Source: Massilia putida (GTDB taxonomy: Bacteria; Pseudomonadota; Gammaproteobacteria; Burkholderiales; Burkholderiaceae_D). Taken from it: a DNA stretch of 64,000 bases. The notes under the pieces were generated by a model, which ran no database searches, was not told the origin of the DNA, and was given only the letters and a program-made list of their open reading frames with translations. Made by a program: the position numbers and the translations under genes. The stretch lies in the NCBI RefSeq assembly GCF_001941825.1, contig NZ_CP019038.1:5518001-5582000 (forward strand), read 5' to 3'. Numbering within the stretch: position 1 is the stretch's first letter; the number at the start of each line of letters is the position of its first letter. This document shows, one piece after another, positions 51,112 through 59,239 of this stretch.

Positions 51112-51246
51112 CGGGGTCAGAGCCCTTTTTTGAGCAATTGATCGCGCAGGCAGGACATGGGCACGCGGCCAGCGTCGCGATGGCCGTGGCGCCTGTCAGG
51201 GTGATGTTGATGCGGAGCTATGTCCAGAAAAAGGGCTCTGACCCCG
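51112..51246. mobile_element. MITE/REP-like element with 19-base perfect inverted ends
   Basis: CGGGGTCAGAGCCCTTTTT at 51112-51130 is repeated inverted at 51228-51246. The 135-base unit has no credible gene. The interior has its own GC-rich complementary stretches. Perfect ends without coding capacity suggest a non-autonomous element moved by a protein encoded elsewhere. It separates marR from the asparaginase gene. On the minus strand it stands directly after the asparaginase stop and may also terminate its transcript. Confidence 0.72.
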
Positions 51247-51256
51247 AATTTGGCCG

Positions 51257-52306
51257 TCACACCGGCGAGTCCGCCTTTTCCAAGGTGAACACGGCGTGGA
51301 CATCGCCGGCCACGATGCCGCGCGCGTTCTTGATCGGCGGGGCGCGGTAGGGCTCGAGGTGGGCGCGGCGTCGTTCGTCCAGCAGGCCCAGTTGATCGAG
51401 CACGGCGAACGTGGCCGGGTGCAGCGCGCGCGGGGCGCCGTCGGCCACCTTGATGGCGATGCCGATGCCGGCCGAGCGGATGCCGATGGCTTGCACGGCG
51501 TCGGCGCCGATCTTGGCCACCCAGTCGCCGCCGCCGGCCTGCATCCAGGCGAGGTCGGTGCGCGAGTCGCCGGACACCATGTCCGGGTGCGCCGTCATCG
51601 CATCGAACAATTCGCCCAGCGCGCCGCCGAGACGGGCGTCCGGCCCCGGCTGCGCGAGGCGCGCGTACAGGTGCGCGAGGCGCGCCAGTGGCATCGCGTA
51701 GTTCGGCGCGGAGCAGCCGTCGATGCCCATCGGCAGCGTGTCTTCCGTCATCTTCACGCAATCGGCCAGCGTCGCGCGGATGGCCCGCTGCAGCGGGTGC
51801 GCAGGATCGACGTAGCCGTCCAATGGCGCGCCGTGCAGGCGGCACCAGGCGAGGAAGCCGCTGTGCTTGCCCGAGCAATTGTGGTGGACCGTGCGCCAGC
51901 GCCGCCCGGCCGGCACGGGCAGGCCGACGGCGTCGTAGTACAGCGGCGCCGCGCAGCCGCAGGCGAGGTGGCTTTCGTCCACGCCGATCTTGTCGAGGAT
52001 GGAGGTCACGCCCACCAGATGCTTTTCCTCGCCCGAGTGGCTGGCGCACAGCAGGGCCAGTTCGGCGCGGGTGAATCCGAAGCGGGCCGGGCCGTCGTCC
52101 AGTACGAAGGGCAGGGCCTGGAACGGCTTCAGCGCGGAGCGGGTGAAGGTCATGATGTCGGGATCGCCCGCCGACCACAGCAGGCGCCCGGCCACGTCGA
52201 CGACGGCGATCGAACCGAAGTGGATGTTCTCGACCGCGTAGCCGCCGGCATGGTCGCGGTCCTGCGGATAGCCACGCGTCGTGGCCACCAGGGGCACTGG
52301 ATGCAT
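51257..52306 (-). CDS. Asparaginase II-type amidohydrolase (PF06089 family)
   Basis: The 349-residue protein belongs to the asparaginase II family typified by the inducible Rhizobium etli enzyme, unrelated to the bacterial AnsA/AnsB fold. Visible motifs include the S-x-x-K pair in FTRSALKPFQ, the serine in LCASHSGEEKH, VHHNCSGKHSGFLAW and DGCSAPNYAMPLARLA. It would hydrolyse L-asparagine to aspartate and ammonia in the cytoplasm. ATG 52306 is preferred over 52321 because AAGGAGA then sits at the right spacing and overlaps the upstream ATG. Confidence 0.88.
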   Translation of the reverse strand: MHPVPLVATTRGYPQDRDHAGGYAVENIHFGSIAVVDVAGRLLWSAGDPDIMTFTRSALKPFQALPFVLDDGPARFGFTRAELALLCASHSGEEKHLVGVTSILDKIGVDESHLACGCAAPLYYDAVGLPVPAGRRWRTVHHNCSGKHSGFLAWCRLHGAPLDGYVDPAHPLQRAIRATLADCVKMTEDTLPMGIDGCSAPNYAMPLARLAHLYARLAQPGPDARLGGALGELFDAMTAHPDMVSGDSRTDLAWMQAGGGDWVAKIGADAVQAIGIRSAGIGIAIKVADGAPRALHPATFAVLDQLGLLDERRRAHLEPYRAPPIKNARGIVAGDVHAVFTLEKADSPV

Positions 52307-52635
52307 CGGTGTCTCCTTCATTGAGCTGGGCTTTTGAAGCCGACACTGTAGCGGATATCGGCCACACGGCGCGCCCCGAAGCCCTGCGGAACGATGCCAA
52401 AAACTATATGCATCCGCTGCATTTCGGGCCGGGTTTTCGACAGTTCATCCCCAGTTTTCGACGGTTTGGCGTTTCGCCGATGACGCTGGCGCACGCGCTT
52501 CCTACACTGTCATCACTCGCCGCCCATTATTGAGGCGGCGATATGAAAAACGGTGGGCCCCTTGAGCGTCTGACGATCCTTTTGAAATCGAGCTCACGGT
52601 CCGTTCTATATTTCGTATCTTACTCTGGAGCAATC
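52307..52635. other. 329-base divergent intergenic region
   Basis: No gene is visible between the asparaginase and the small secreted protein. It holds a GTTTTCGAC direct repeat (about 52431-52440 and 52454-52462) and a hairpin CGCCGCC/GGCGGCG at 52518-52540 that would lie in the leader of the secreted protein. An in-frame ATG at 52543 exists but would put an implausible extension before the signal peptide. Promoters for both genes presumably lie here. Confidence 0.5.
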
Positions 52636-53001
52636 ATGCGTATCCAACAAGCCCTGGCCTTCATCGGCGCCGCCACCCTGTCCCTGTCCGCGTTTGCCGA
52701 CCCGTCCGTCGCACCGATGTCGGCCACCGCCAGCAGCGTGCTCGTCCAGGGCGCATCGCACGCCTACCGCCTGACCCAGGACGAAGCCGAGCACATGCGC
52801 GGTTCGTTCCGGCTCACCGACGGCCGCACGATCAAGGTGACGAACAGGATGAACAAGCTGTACGTCGATCTGGATGGCAAGCGCGAAGAACTGGTCCCGA
52901 TCGCTCCCAAGAAATTCATCACGCGCGACACGGGCGCCACCGTCGCCTTCAACCAGGTGCCGTTCGCCGACGAGGTCGTCGTCAACCAGGCCGCGCGCTG
53001 A
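52636..53001 (+). CDS. Small secreted protein of unknown function, 121 aa
   Basis: The precursor has a signal peptide ending LSLSAFA-DP (about residue 19). The mature part holds a patch AYRLTQDEAEHMRGSFRLTD and then GRTIKVTNRMNKLYVDLDGK, a beta-rich stretch that looks like a small barrel or domain-swapped fold. I know no named family for it. Start ATG 52636 has CTGGAG eight bases ahead. Similar short periplasmic proteins with GSFxLxDGR segments appear repeatedly in this bacterial group, but the role is unknown. It is not part of an evident operon. Confidence 0.78.
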   Translation: MRIQQALAFIGAATLSLSAFADPSVAPMSATASSVLVQGASHAYRLTQDEAEHMRGSFRLTDGRTIKVTNRMNKLYVDLDGKREELVPIAPKKFITRDTGATVAFNQVPFADEVVVNQAAR

Positions 53002-53067
53002 TGCGCGGCGCCGAACCTGCCGGCCTGGCCGATGCGGTCCGGGCCGGCGCCTTTTGACGTTGCAGAC

Positions 53068-53922
53068 TCAGATCGGCGCGCCGAAACGCCCGGCCTGATA
53101 ATCGATGATCGCCTGCTGGATTTCCTCGCGTGTATTCATCACGAACGGCCCGTGCGCCACGACCGGTTCGCGGATCGGCTCGGCGTGGCCCAGCAGCAGG
53201 ATGCTGTCGTGGTCGGCCCGGATCTCCAGTTCGTCGCCCTGCGGTTCGAACTCGGCCAGGTGGAACGCGCTCACCGTCTCCGGCATGCATTCGATCACGC
53301 CGCGCACGACGTACAGGAACACGTTGCGATCCAACAGGCCGTCCACGTGCAGGCGCGCGCCCGCTTGCATCTCCACCGTGCACAGCGACACGCCCGTCAG
53401 CGATTCGATCGGGCCCGTCACGCCGCCAACCGTCCCCGACACGAGATGCACGCGCACGCCGTCGCCGCGGTCCACGACCGGTATCCGGTCGCGTTGCAGG
53501 CCCACGTAGCGCGGCGCCGTCATCTTGAGCGCAGGCGGCAGATTGACCCACAGCTGCAGGATCTCCAGCGCGCCGCCGCGTTCCATGAATTCGTGCGGCG
53601 ACACTTCCGCGTGCACGATGCCGCGGCCGGCCGTCATCCACTGCACGCCGCCGGGGCCGATCACGCTCTCGTGCCCCGCGCTGTCGCGATGCGCGAGCAA
53701 GCCGTCGAGGATGAACGTCACGGTCTCGAAACCGCGGTGCGGATGCGGCCCGAACGGCAGGCCGCGGTTGTGCGGCGGATAGACCTGCGGGCCGTGGTGG
53801 TTGAGGAACAGGAACGGATCGATCTGGTCGAGATGGCGGTTCGGCACGGGCCGCCGGGTGATGAGGTCGCCGATGTCGTCGCGCAGCGCGGGATGCACCC
53901 GGCGGATGATTTTATGCGTCAT
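53068..53922 (-). CDS. Pirin-family cupin protein
   Basis: The 284-residue double cupin has the pirin metal site: FGPHPHRGFETVTFILDG with two histidines, and GIVHAEVSPHEF with a third histidine and glutamate. Pirins bind iron; some have quercetin dioxygenase activity and others act as redox-linked regulators, so function cannot be read from sequence. It is monocistronic. The nearest gene downstream (52636-53001) is convergent. Confidence 0.92.
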   Translation of the reverse strand: MTHKIIRRVHPALRDDIGDLITRRPVPNRHLDQIDPFLFLNHHGPQVYPPHNRGLPFGPHPHRGFETVTFILDGLLAHRDSAGHESVIGPGGVQWMTAGRGIVHAEVSPHEFMERGGALEILQLWVNLPPALKMTAPRYVGLQRDRIPVVDRGDGVRVHLVSGTVGGVTGPIESLTGVSLCTVEMQAGARLHVDGLLDRNVFLYVVRGVIECMPETVSAFHLAEFEPQGDELEIRADHDSILLLGHAEPIREPVVAHGPFVMNTREEIQQAIIDYQAGRFGAPI

Positions 53923-54038
53923 GCCGTCTCCTTTGTCGAGGCCATAAGATTAGCCGATTGCGGGCCGAGGGGTCGCCAGCGCGGTTCCCGCAACCCTGCT
54001 AGACTCGTTGCGCTATTGCAATCATGGAGACGCTAACG

Positions 54039-55574
54039 ATGAATACGAAGACATGCGCACGCAACCTGGCCGCGGCCATCAGCCTCGCCTGGGCGGCAAG
54101 CGCGATGGGGGCGCCGACCGCGGCCCCGGCCGTGCCGGGCGAGATGGCAATCAAGGCGGCCAAACATGCCGTCACCGCTTACCGCGACGACGTCGTCGAG
54201 ACCTTGGCCAAGCTCGTCAGCTACAACACGGTGGCCGACAAGAACTTCCCGTGCGAACGCAACCCGCGCCACCAGGCGTTCAAGGCTTACCTGAAGCAGG
54301 AAGCGGAGCGCCTTGGCCTCGACTTCGCCGATTACGGCTGCGTGGCCGTCGTCGGCCTCGGCAAGGGCGACGAGCGCGTGGGCCTCGTCGCGCACGGCGA
54401 CGTGCAGCCCGTCGATGCGAGCAAATGGAAGAAGTCGCCGTTCGAACTGGACCGCACGAGCGAACCGGGCCGCCTGCTGGCGCGCGGCGCCGAGGACGAC
54501 AAGGGCCCCATCGCCACCGCGCTGTATGCGATGAAGTCGCTGAAGGACCTGCAGGTGCCGCTGTCCAAGCGCATCGAGCTGTACGTCTACATGGCGGAGG
54601 AATCGGACTGGGCGCCGCTGGAAGCCTTCATGAAGACGCACACGCTGCCGCAGATGAACATCACGCTCGACGCGGAGTATCCGGCCGTGACGGCGGAGAA
54701 GGGCTACGGCACCCTGGCCGTCACCATGCCGAAGACGGCCGCCGCGCCGCCGGCGGGCACGCCCTTCGTGAAGGCATTCAAGGGCGGCTTCTTCGGCAGC
54801 CAGATCCCCGAGGATGCCGAGGCGCTCGTCGCCAACGCGACGCCGGCGCTGGAAGCGCAGATCCGCGCGCGCGCCGACAAGCAGGCCGGCATGCACTACC
54901 AGTTCGACCGGCAGGACAAGGACCTGCACGTCACGGCCAAGGGCCTGTCGGCGCACTCGTCGAAACCGGAAGACGGCGTCAACGCCATCAGCATGCTGGC
55001 CGACGCGCTGGCCGTGCAGCCGTGGCCGGACACGACCGCGGGCGCCCTGGTCAACTTCCTCAACGAGATGGTGGGCACGGGTTACTTCGGCGAGAAATTC
55101 GGCAGCATCGCCTACCGCGACGCGTTCATGGGCCCGATGACGTTCGCCCCGACCGTGATCCGCCAGAAGGACGACGGCGGCATCGAGGTGGCGATCAACA
55201 TCCGCCGTCCGCAGGGCAAGACCGCGGAACAGCTGACCAACGAGATCAATGCCGCGCTCGCGCAGTGGCAGGGCGCGCACGTGCAGCTGGCGAACGTCGC
55301 CATGCAGATCGGCGACCCGTGGGTGCAGAAGGATGCGCCGCAGCTGCCGGTGTTGATGAAGACGTTCGCGTACTTCACGGGTATCAAGGATCCGAAACCG
55401 GTCGCGATCGGCGGCGGCACCAATTCGCGGCTGTTCCCGCATGCCGTCAGCTTCGGTCCGGCCATGCCGCACACGGTCTATACGGGCCATTCGGAGCACG
55501 AGTTCATCACCAATAAACAGTTGCTGCTGAACCTCGAGATGTACACGGCGGTGCTGGCCGAGCTCGCCAAGTAA
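54039..55574 (+). CDS. Secreted M20 dipeptidase
   Basis: The 511-residue precursor has a signal peptide ending AASAMG-AP (about residue 25). The M20 zinc ligands lie in GLVAHGDVQPVD, RGAEDDKGPIATALYAMK and YMAEESDW. The lid/dimer domain follows, and the last ligand region is HSEHEFIT. The layout fits PepV-like dipeptidases rather than the aminoacylase branch. Start choice: GGAG stands eight bases ahead of ATG 54039, while the ATG at 54024 overlaps that site. A periplasmic dipeptidase would feed amino acid import. A hairpin terminator follows at 55596. Confidence 0.9.
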   Translation: MNTKTCARNLAAAISLAWAASAMGAPTAAPAVPGEMAIKAAKHAVTAYRDDVVETLAKLVSYNTVADKNFPCERNPRHQAFKAYLKQEAERLGLDFADYGCVAVVGLGKGDERVGLVAHGDVQPVDASKWKKSPFELDRTSEPGRLLARGAEDDKGPIATALYAMKSLKDLQVPLSKRIELYVYMAEESDWAPLEAFMKTHTLPQMNITLDAEYPAVTAEKGYGTLAVTMPKTAAAPPAGTPFVKAFKGGFFGSQIPEDAEALVANATPALEAQIRARADKQAGMHYQFDRQDKDLHVTAKGLSAHSSKPEDGVNAISMLADALAVQPWPDTTAGALVNFLNEMVGTGYFGEKFGSIAYRDAFMGPMTFAPTVIRQKDDGGIEVAINIRRPQGKTAEQLTNEINAALAQWQGAHVQLANVAMQIGDPWVQKDAPQLPVLMKTFAYFTGIKDPKPVAIGGGTNSRLFPHAVSFGPAMPHTVYTGHSEHEFITNKQLLLNLEMYTAVLAELAK

Positions 55575-55595
55575 GCCGCTTTTCACGACACATTC

Positions 55596-55628
55596 AAGCG
55601 CCGCCCGCGTCCGCTCGCGGGGGCGCTT
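55596..55628 (+). terminator. Terminator of the M20 dipeptidase gene
   Basis: AAGCGCC-G-CCCGCG (55596-55609) pairs with CGCGGGGGCGCTT (55616-55628), a 13-pair stem with one bulge. CACGATTTT follows, a short T run. It lies 21 bases past the stop codon. Confidence 0.75.
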
Positions 55629-55648
55629 CACGATTTTGGTCGCTCGGC

Positions 55649-55722
55649 CGTCGTGTAGGCCCCTTTCTCGCCAAAATGTGTAAATCCTTCCATAAGTTTT
55701 GTAGGTTTGGGCCTACACGACG
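55649..55722. repeat. 14-base inverted repeat in the 347-base gap before galT
   Basis: CGTCGTGTAGGCCC at 55649-55662 and GGGCCTACACGACG at 55709-55722 are perfect inverted copies around a 46-base spacer that is AT-rich for this genome (CCAAAATGTGTAAATCC and CATAAGTTTTGTAG). No gene fits. The remaining gap to galT (55723-55921) shows nothing further that I can support. The element could be a small transposed unit or a regulatory site pair. Confidence 0.65.
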
Positions 55723-55921
55723 CCCATCTTCATAGGGAATAAATGCCCCATCGGCGGCGTTTCCCTAGGAGAGACAGCAGACCGGGCCACGGTCCCCGGA
55801 CAAGCCTCCGCGCGGCCCGTTGATTGTCGGAAAATCAAGTGCTGACCGCAAGAAAATGTGGCGAAAACGCCATGATAGGATCAGGCCTGACGTAAGGAGC
55901 ACTGCCTGACCTGTCGATGCC

Positions 55922-57016
55922 ATGCACAGCCAAGACCTGATAAAACCTGACGGAAGACACCTGACGCTGTACAGCAACCGGCCCATCCCGGACGGCATCG
56001 TCGCGACCAGCCCCTTCGCCGAGCCGCAGCACGCCAACCCGCATCTGCGCTGGCACCCGTTGCGCGGCGAGTGGGTCACGTATGCCGCGTTCCGCCAGAA
56101 CCGCACCTATCAGCCGCCGCCGCAATACAACCCGCTGGCACCCACGCGCGACCCGGCGCACCCCACCGAGATGCCGGCCGGCGATTACGAGATCGCCGTG
56201 TTCGACAACCGTTTTCCATCGCTGGCGCTCGATGCGCACGAGCCGCCCGCGTTGACCGTGCCGACCGCGCCCGCCAACGGCCTGTGCGAGGTCGTCGTGT
56301 TCACGCAGGACCCGCAGACGTCCCTCGGCCGCCTGCCGCTCCCGCGCATCGAATTGCTGCTGGAAGTGTGGGGCGACCGCACGCGGCGCGTCGCAGGGCA
56401 GCACCACATCCAGTACGTGCTGCCGTTCGAGAACCGCGGCGCCGAGGTGGGCGTCACGCTGCACCATCCGCACGGCCAGATCTATGCGTACCCATTCGTG
56501 CCGCCCGTGCCCGCGCGCCAGCTGGCGCAGGAGCGCGAGTACTACCTGCAGCACGGCGCGAGCCTGCTCACCGACATGGCGCGCGAGGAAGCGGAGGACG
56601 GCAAGCGCGTGCTGTACCAGGACGAACACGCGATCGCATTCGTGCCGGCCTGCGCGCGCTATCCGTACGAGGTGTGGACGATGCCGACGGCCCCCTGCAA
56701 GGATTTCGCCGCGCTCACGCCGGAACAGCGCGGCAGCCTGGCGCGCGCGCTGAAGACCGTGCTGCTGAAATTCGATACCTTGTGGGAGCGCCCGTTCCCT
56801 TACCTGATGGTGTGGTACCAGGCGCCCACGGACGGCGCGGATCACCCCGAGACGCAGCTGCACTGCCAGTTCTATCCGCCGTACCGCACGCGCGACCGCC
56901 TGAAATACCTGGCCGGCACCGAGATCGGCGCCGGCATGTTCGCGATGGACGTGTTGCCGGAAACCACCGCGTACGAATTGCAGCAGGTCGAGGTGCGGTT
57001 GGAGGCCCCGGCATGA
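55922..57016 (+). CDS. galT: Galactose-1-phosphate uridylyltransferase
   Basis: The 364-residue protein has the GalT active-site loop HHPHGQIYAY with the nucleophilic histidine of H-P-H (His182/His184), NPHLRWHPLRGEWV near the N-terminus, and EVVVFTQDPQTSLGRL. The second-domain motif WYQAPTDGADHPETQLHCQF is also present. It transfers UMP between UDP-glucose and galactose 1-phosphate in the Leloir pathway. It leads an operon with an M24-like gene, galK and GH2. No galE is present in the window. Confidence 0.95.
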   Translation: MHSQDLIKPDGRHLTLYSNRPIPDGIVATSPFAEPQHANPHLRWHPLRGEWVTYAAFRQNRTYQPPPQYNPLAPTRDPAHPTEMPAGDYEIAVFDNRFPSLALDAHEPPALTVPTAPANGLCEVVVFTQDPQTSLGRLPLPRIELLLEVWGDRTRRVAGQHHIQYVLPFENRGAEVGVTLHHPHGQIYAYPFVPPVPARQLAQEREYYLQHGASLLTDMAREEAEDGKRVLYQDEHAIAFVPACARYPYEVWTMPTAPCKDFAALTPEQRGSLARALKTVLLKFDTLWERPFPYLMVWYQAPTDGADHPETQLHCQFYPPYRTRDRLKYLAGTEIGAGMFAMDVLPETTAYELQQVEVRLEAPA

Positions 57017-58137
57017 GTACGCTGCCGGATACCCGCCCCGCCGAAGTCGCGGACAAGCTCGCGCTGCTGCGCGCCGCGTTGGCCGAATCCGGCGCGGGGG
57101 CGATACGCCTGCGCGGCGTGGACTGGTTCGCGTGGGCGACGGCGGGCGGCGACGCGGCCGTGCTGCTGGTCGCCGACTGCGGCGTGGCCGAGGTGCTCGT
57201 CACGCGCGACGACGCCGTGATCCTCACGGACGCCATCGAAGCCGAGCGTCTGCGCCTGGAACAGGTGCCGCCCGGCTTCACGTTCCACATCGCGCCGTGG
57301 GCCGAGACGGAACTGCGCGACACGTATGTGCTGGGCGCGGCCGCCGGCGGCGCCGTGCTGTCCGATCGCCCGCGCCATGGCAACGGCAACGGCAACGGCG
57401 AACAGCCTTTGCCGGCGAGCCTGCGCCTGCGCCGCATGGTCTTGCAGCCGTCCGAACAGGAACGCTACCGCGCGCTGGGCCGGGACGCCGCCGGCGCGAT
57501 GACGGACACGCTGCGCGCGGCGCGCCCGGAGTGGACGGAACTCGAACTGGCGGCCGCGGGCGCGCAAGCGCTGTGGCGGCGCGGGATCCAGCCGGCGCTC
57601 GTGCTGGCCGGCGGTAGCAGGCGCCTGCAGGCGTTCCGCCATCCCGTGCCGACGATGGAGCCGCTGGGCAGCCGCGCCATGCTCGTGTTCTGCGCGCGCC
57701 GCCACGGCCTCGTCGCGAGCCTGTCGCGCGGCGTCGCGTTCGGGCGTCTCTCGGACGACGAGCGCAATGCGCAAGCCGACCTGCTGCAGGTCGAAGCGAC
57801 GGGGCTCGACGCCGTGCGGCCGGGCCAGTCGCTGGCCGCCGTGTATCACGCGCTCGATGCGGCCTACCGCCACGTCAACCGTGGCGAAGCGATCCGCGAG
57901 CACCACCAGGGCGGCATCGCGGGCTACCAGGCGCGCGAGATCGTCGCGAGCCCCAGCACGGCGACGGGCATCGAGACGGGCATGGCGTTCGCGCTCAATC
58001 CGAGCTTCGCCGGCATGAAAGTGGAAGACACGTTTTTACTCGGCGCCGGCGGACTGGACAACCTGACGCTGGATCCGGACTGGCCGGCAACGACAATCCA
58101 GGGCCGTGCGCGGCCCGTATGGCTGGAGGTGGCATAA
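57013..58137 (+). CDS. M24-fold protein with degenerate metal site
   Basis: This 374-residue protein has the two-domain layout of Xaa-Pro peptidases (pita-bread fold). However, the expected metal ligands are mostly replaced: the paired Asp positions read V/F and S in FCARRHGLVASLSRGVAFG, and the first Glu is Asn in FALNPSFAG. The histidine in EHHQGGIAGYQARE and the last Glu in KVEDTF remain. It is therefore probably not an active metallopeptidase. It overlaps galT by four bases and lies one base from galK, so it is firmly embedded in a galactose operon. A short tandem GGCAAC repeat encodes Gly-Asn repeats near residue 122. Binding or regulatory roles are possible, none is shown. Confidence 0.85.
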   Translation: MSTLPDTRPAEVADKLALLRAALAESGAGAIRLRGVDWFAWATAGGDAAVLLVADCGVAEVLVTRDDAVILTDAIEAERLRLEQVPPGFTFHIAPWAETELRDTYVLGAAAGGAVLSDRPRHGNGNGNGEQPLPASLRLRRMVLQPSEQERYRALGRDAAGAMTDTLRAARPEWTELELAAAGAQALWRRGIQPALVLAGGSRRLQAFRHPVPTMEPLGSRAMLVFCARRHGLVASLSRGVAFGRLSDDERNAQADLLQVEATGLDAVRPGQSLAAVYHALDAAYRHVNRGEAIREHHQGGIAGYQAREIVASPSTATGIETGMAFALNPSFAGMKVEDTFLLGAGGLDNLTLDPDWPATTIQGRARPVWLEVA

Positions 58138-58138
58138 C

Positions 58139-59239
58139 ATGAACAATCCCGAGACCTTCTTCGGCGGCGCGCCGGAAGCGCATGCATCGGCGCCCGGCCG
58201 CGTCAACCTGCTGGGCGAGCACACGGACTACAACGACGGCTACATGCTGCCCGTCGCGACGCCGCAGCGGACGGAGGTGGCGCTCGCGCACAGCCACGAC
58301 GACCAGCACCACCTGTATTCCGGCACGCTCGACGGCAACGTCACGTTCGCCGCGAAAGGGGGCAGCGCGCCGCAGGGCTTCGGCAGCTATATCGAAGGCT
58401 GCATCCGCCTCGTGGAAGCGACTGGCGTCACCGTGCCGCCGCTGCGCGTCTTCGTGACGACGAATCTGCCCGTCGGTTCGGGCCTGTCGTCGTCGGCCGC
58501 GCTCGAAGTGGCGATGCTGCGCGCACTGCGCAACCTGCTCGGTTTCACGCTCGATAATGTAAAACTCGCGCAAATCGCGCAGCGCGCCGAGGTCGAATAT
58601 GCGCGCGTCAACTGCGGCATCATGGACCAGATGGCGTCCAGCCTGTGCGACGAGCGGAACATGCTGTTCATCGACGCGCGCACGCTGGAGCACCGCCTCG
58701 TGCCGATGCCCCCCGGGACGGAGCTGATCGTCGTCGACTCCGGCGTGCCGCGCACGCTTGCCGCCAGCAAATACAACGAACGCCGCGCCGAATGCGAAGA
58801 GGCGTCGCGCAAGCTGGGCGTGCGTGCGCTGCGCGACGTGACGGATCCGGCGGCCGTGGAAAGCCTGCCCGAGCCGCTGCGCCGGCGCGCGCGCCACGTC
58901 GTGCTGGAAGACCTGCGCGTGCTGGAAGCGGCGCAGGGCGTGTCGGCCGAACGATTCGGCGAACTGATGAACGCGTCGCACGAGAGCCTGCGCGACGACT
59001 ACGAGGTTTCGATTCCCGAGCTTGACCAGCTGGTGGCCGCGCTGCGTGCCGCCCCGGGCGTGCTCGGTGCACGCTTGACCGGTGCCGGATTCGGCGGCGC
59101 CACCGTGGCTCTGTGCCGCGCCGGCCAAGCAAGACAGGCAGCGGAAACTGCACTCTCCACCTACAACAAAGCAGGACGCCAGGGACGCATCTTGATCCCG
59201 GTCCCGACCCAAGGAAAGGAAAACAATGAGCCAGTTTGA
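58139..59239 (+). CDS. galK: Galactokinase
   Basis: The 366-residue GHMP kinase has the galactokinase signature GRVNLLGEHTDYN (residues 20-32), the ATP loop LPVGSGLSSSAALEVAML, CGIMDQMASSLCDE, and the C-terminal GARLTGAGFGGATVAL. It phosphorylates galactose at C1 for GalT. ATG 58139 is one base after the M24-like stop; an in-frame ATG at 58106 would overlap that gene. Its 3' end overlaps the GH2 start by 14 bases, and the ribosome site of GH2 lies within galK. Confidence 0.96.
   Translation: MNNPETFFGGAPEAHASAPGRVNLLGEHTDYNDGYMLPVATPQRTEVALAHSHDDQHHLYSGTLDGNVTFAAKGGSAPQGFGSYIEGCIRLVEATGVTVPPLRVFVTTNLPVGSGLSSSAALEVAMLRALRNLLGFTLDNVKLAQIAQRAEVEYARVNCGIMDQMASSLCDERNMLFIDARTLEHRLVPMPPGTELIVVDSGVPRTLAASKYNERRAECEEASRKLGVRALRDVTDPAAVESLPEPLRRRARHVVLEDLRVLEAAQGVSAERFGELMNASHESLRDDYEVSIPELDQLVAALRAAPGVLGARLTGAGFGGATVALCRAGQARQAAETALSTYNKAGRQGRILIPVPTQGKENNEPV

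Noticed and set aside
51078..51350. 90-codon plus-strand frame across the inverted-repeat element
   Set aside because: It lies on the 19-base inverted ends and runs into the asparaginase gene antisense; no ribosome site or family resemblance.
57379..57402. Tandem GGCAAC repeat as a possible phase-variable microsatellite
   Set aside because: The unit is six bases, so copy changes keep the reading frame, and only about three to four copies exist in a coding linker. Phase variation is unlikely.
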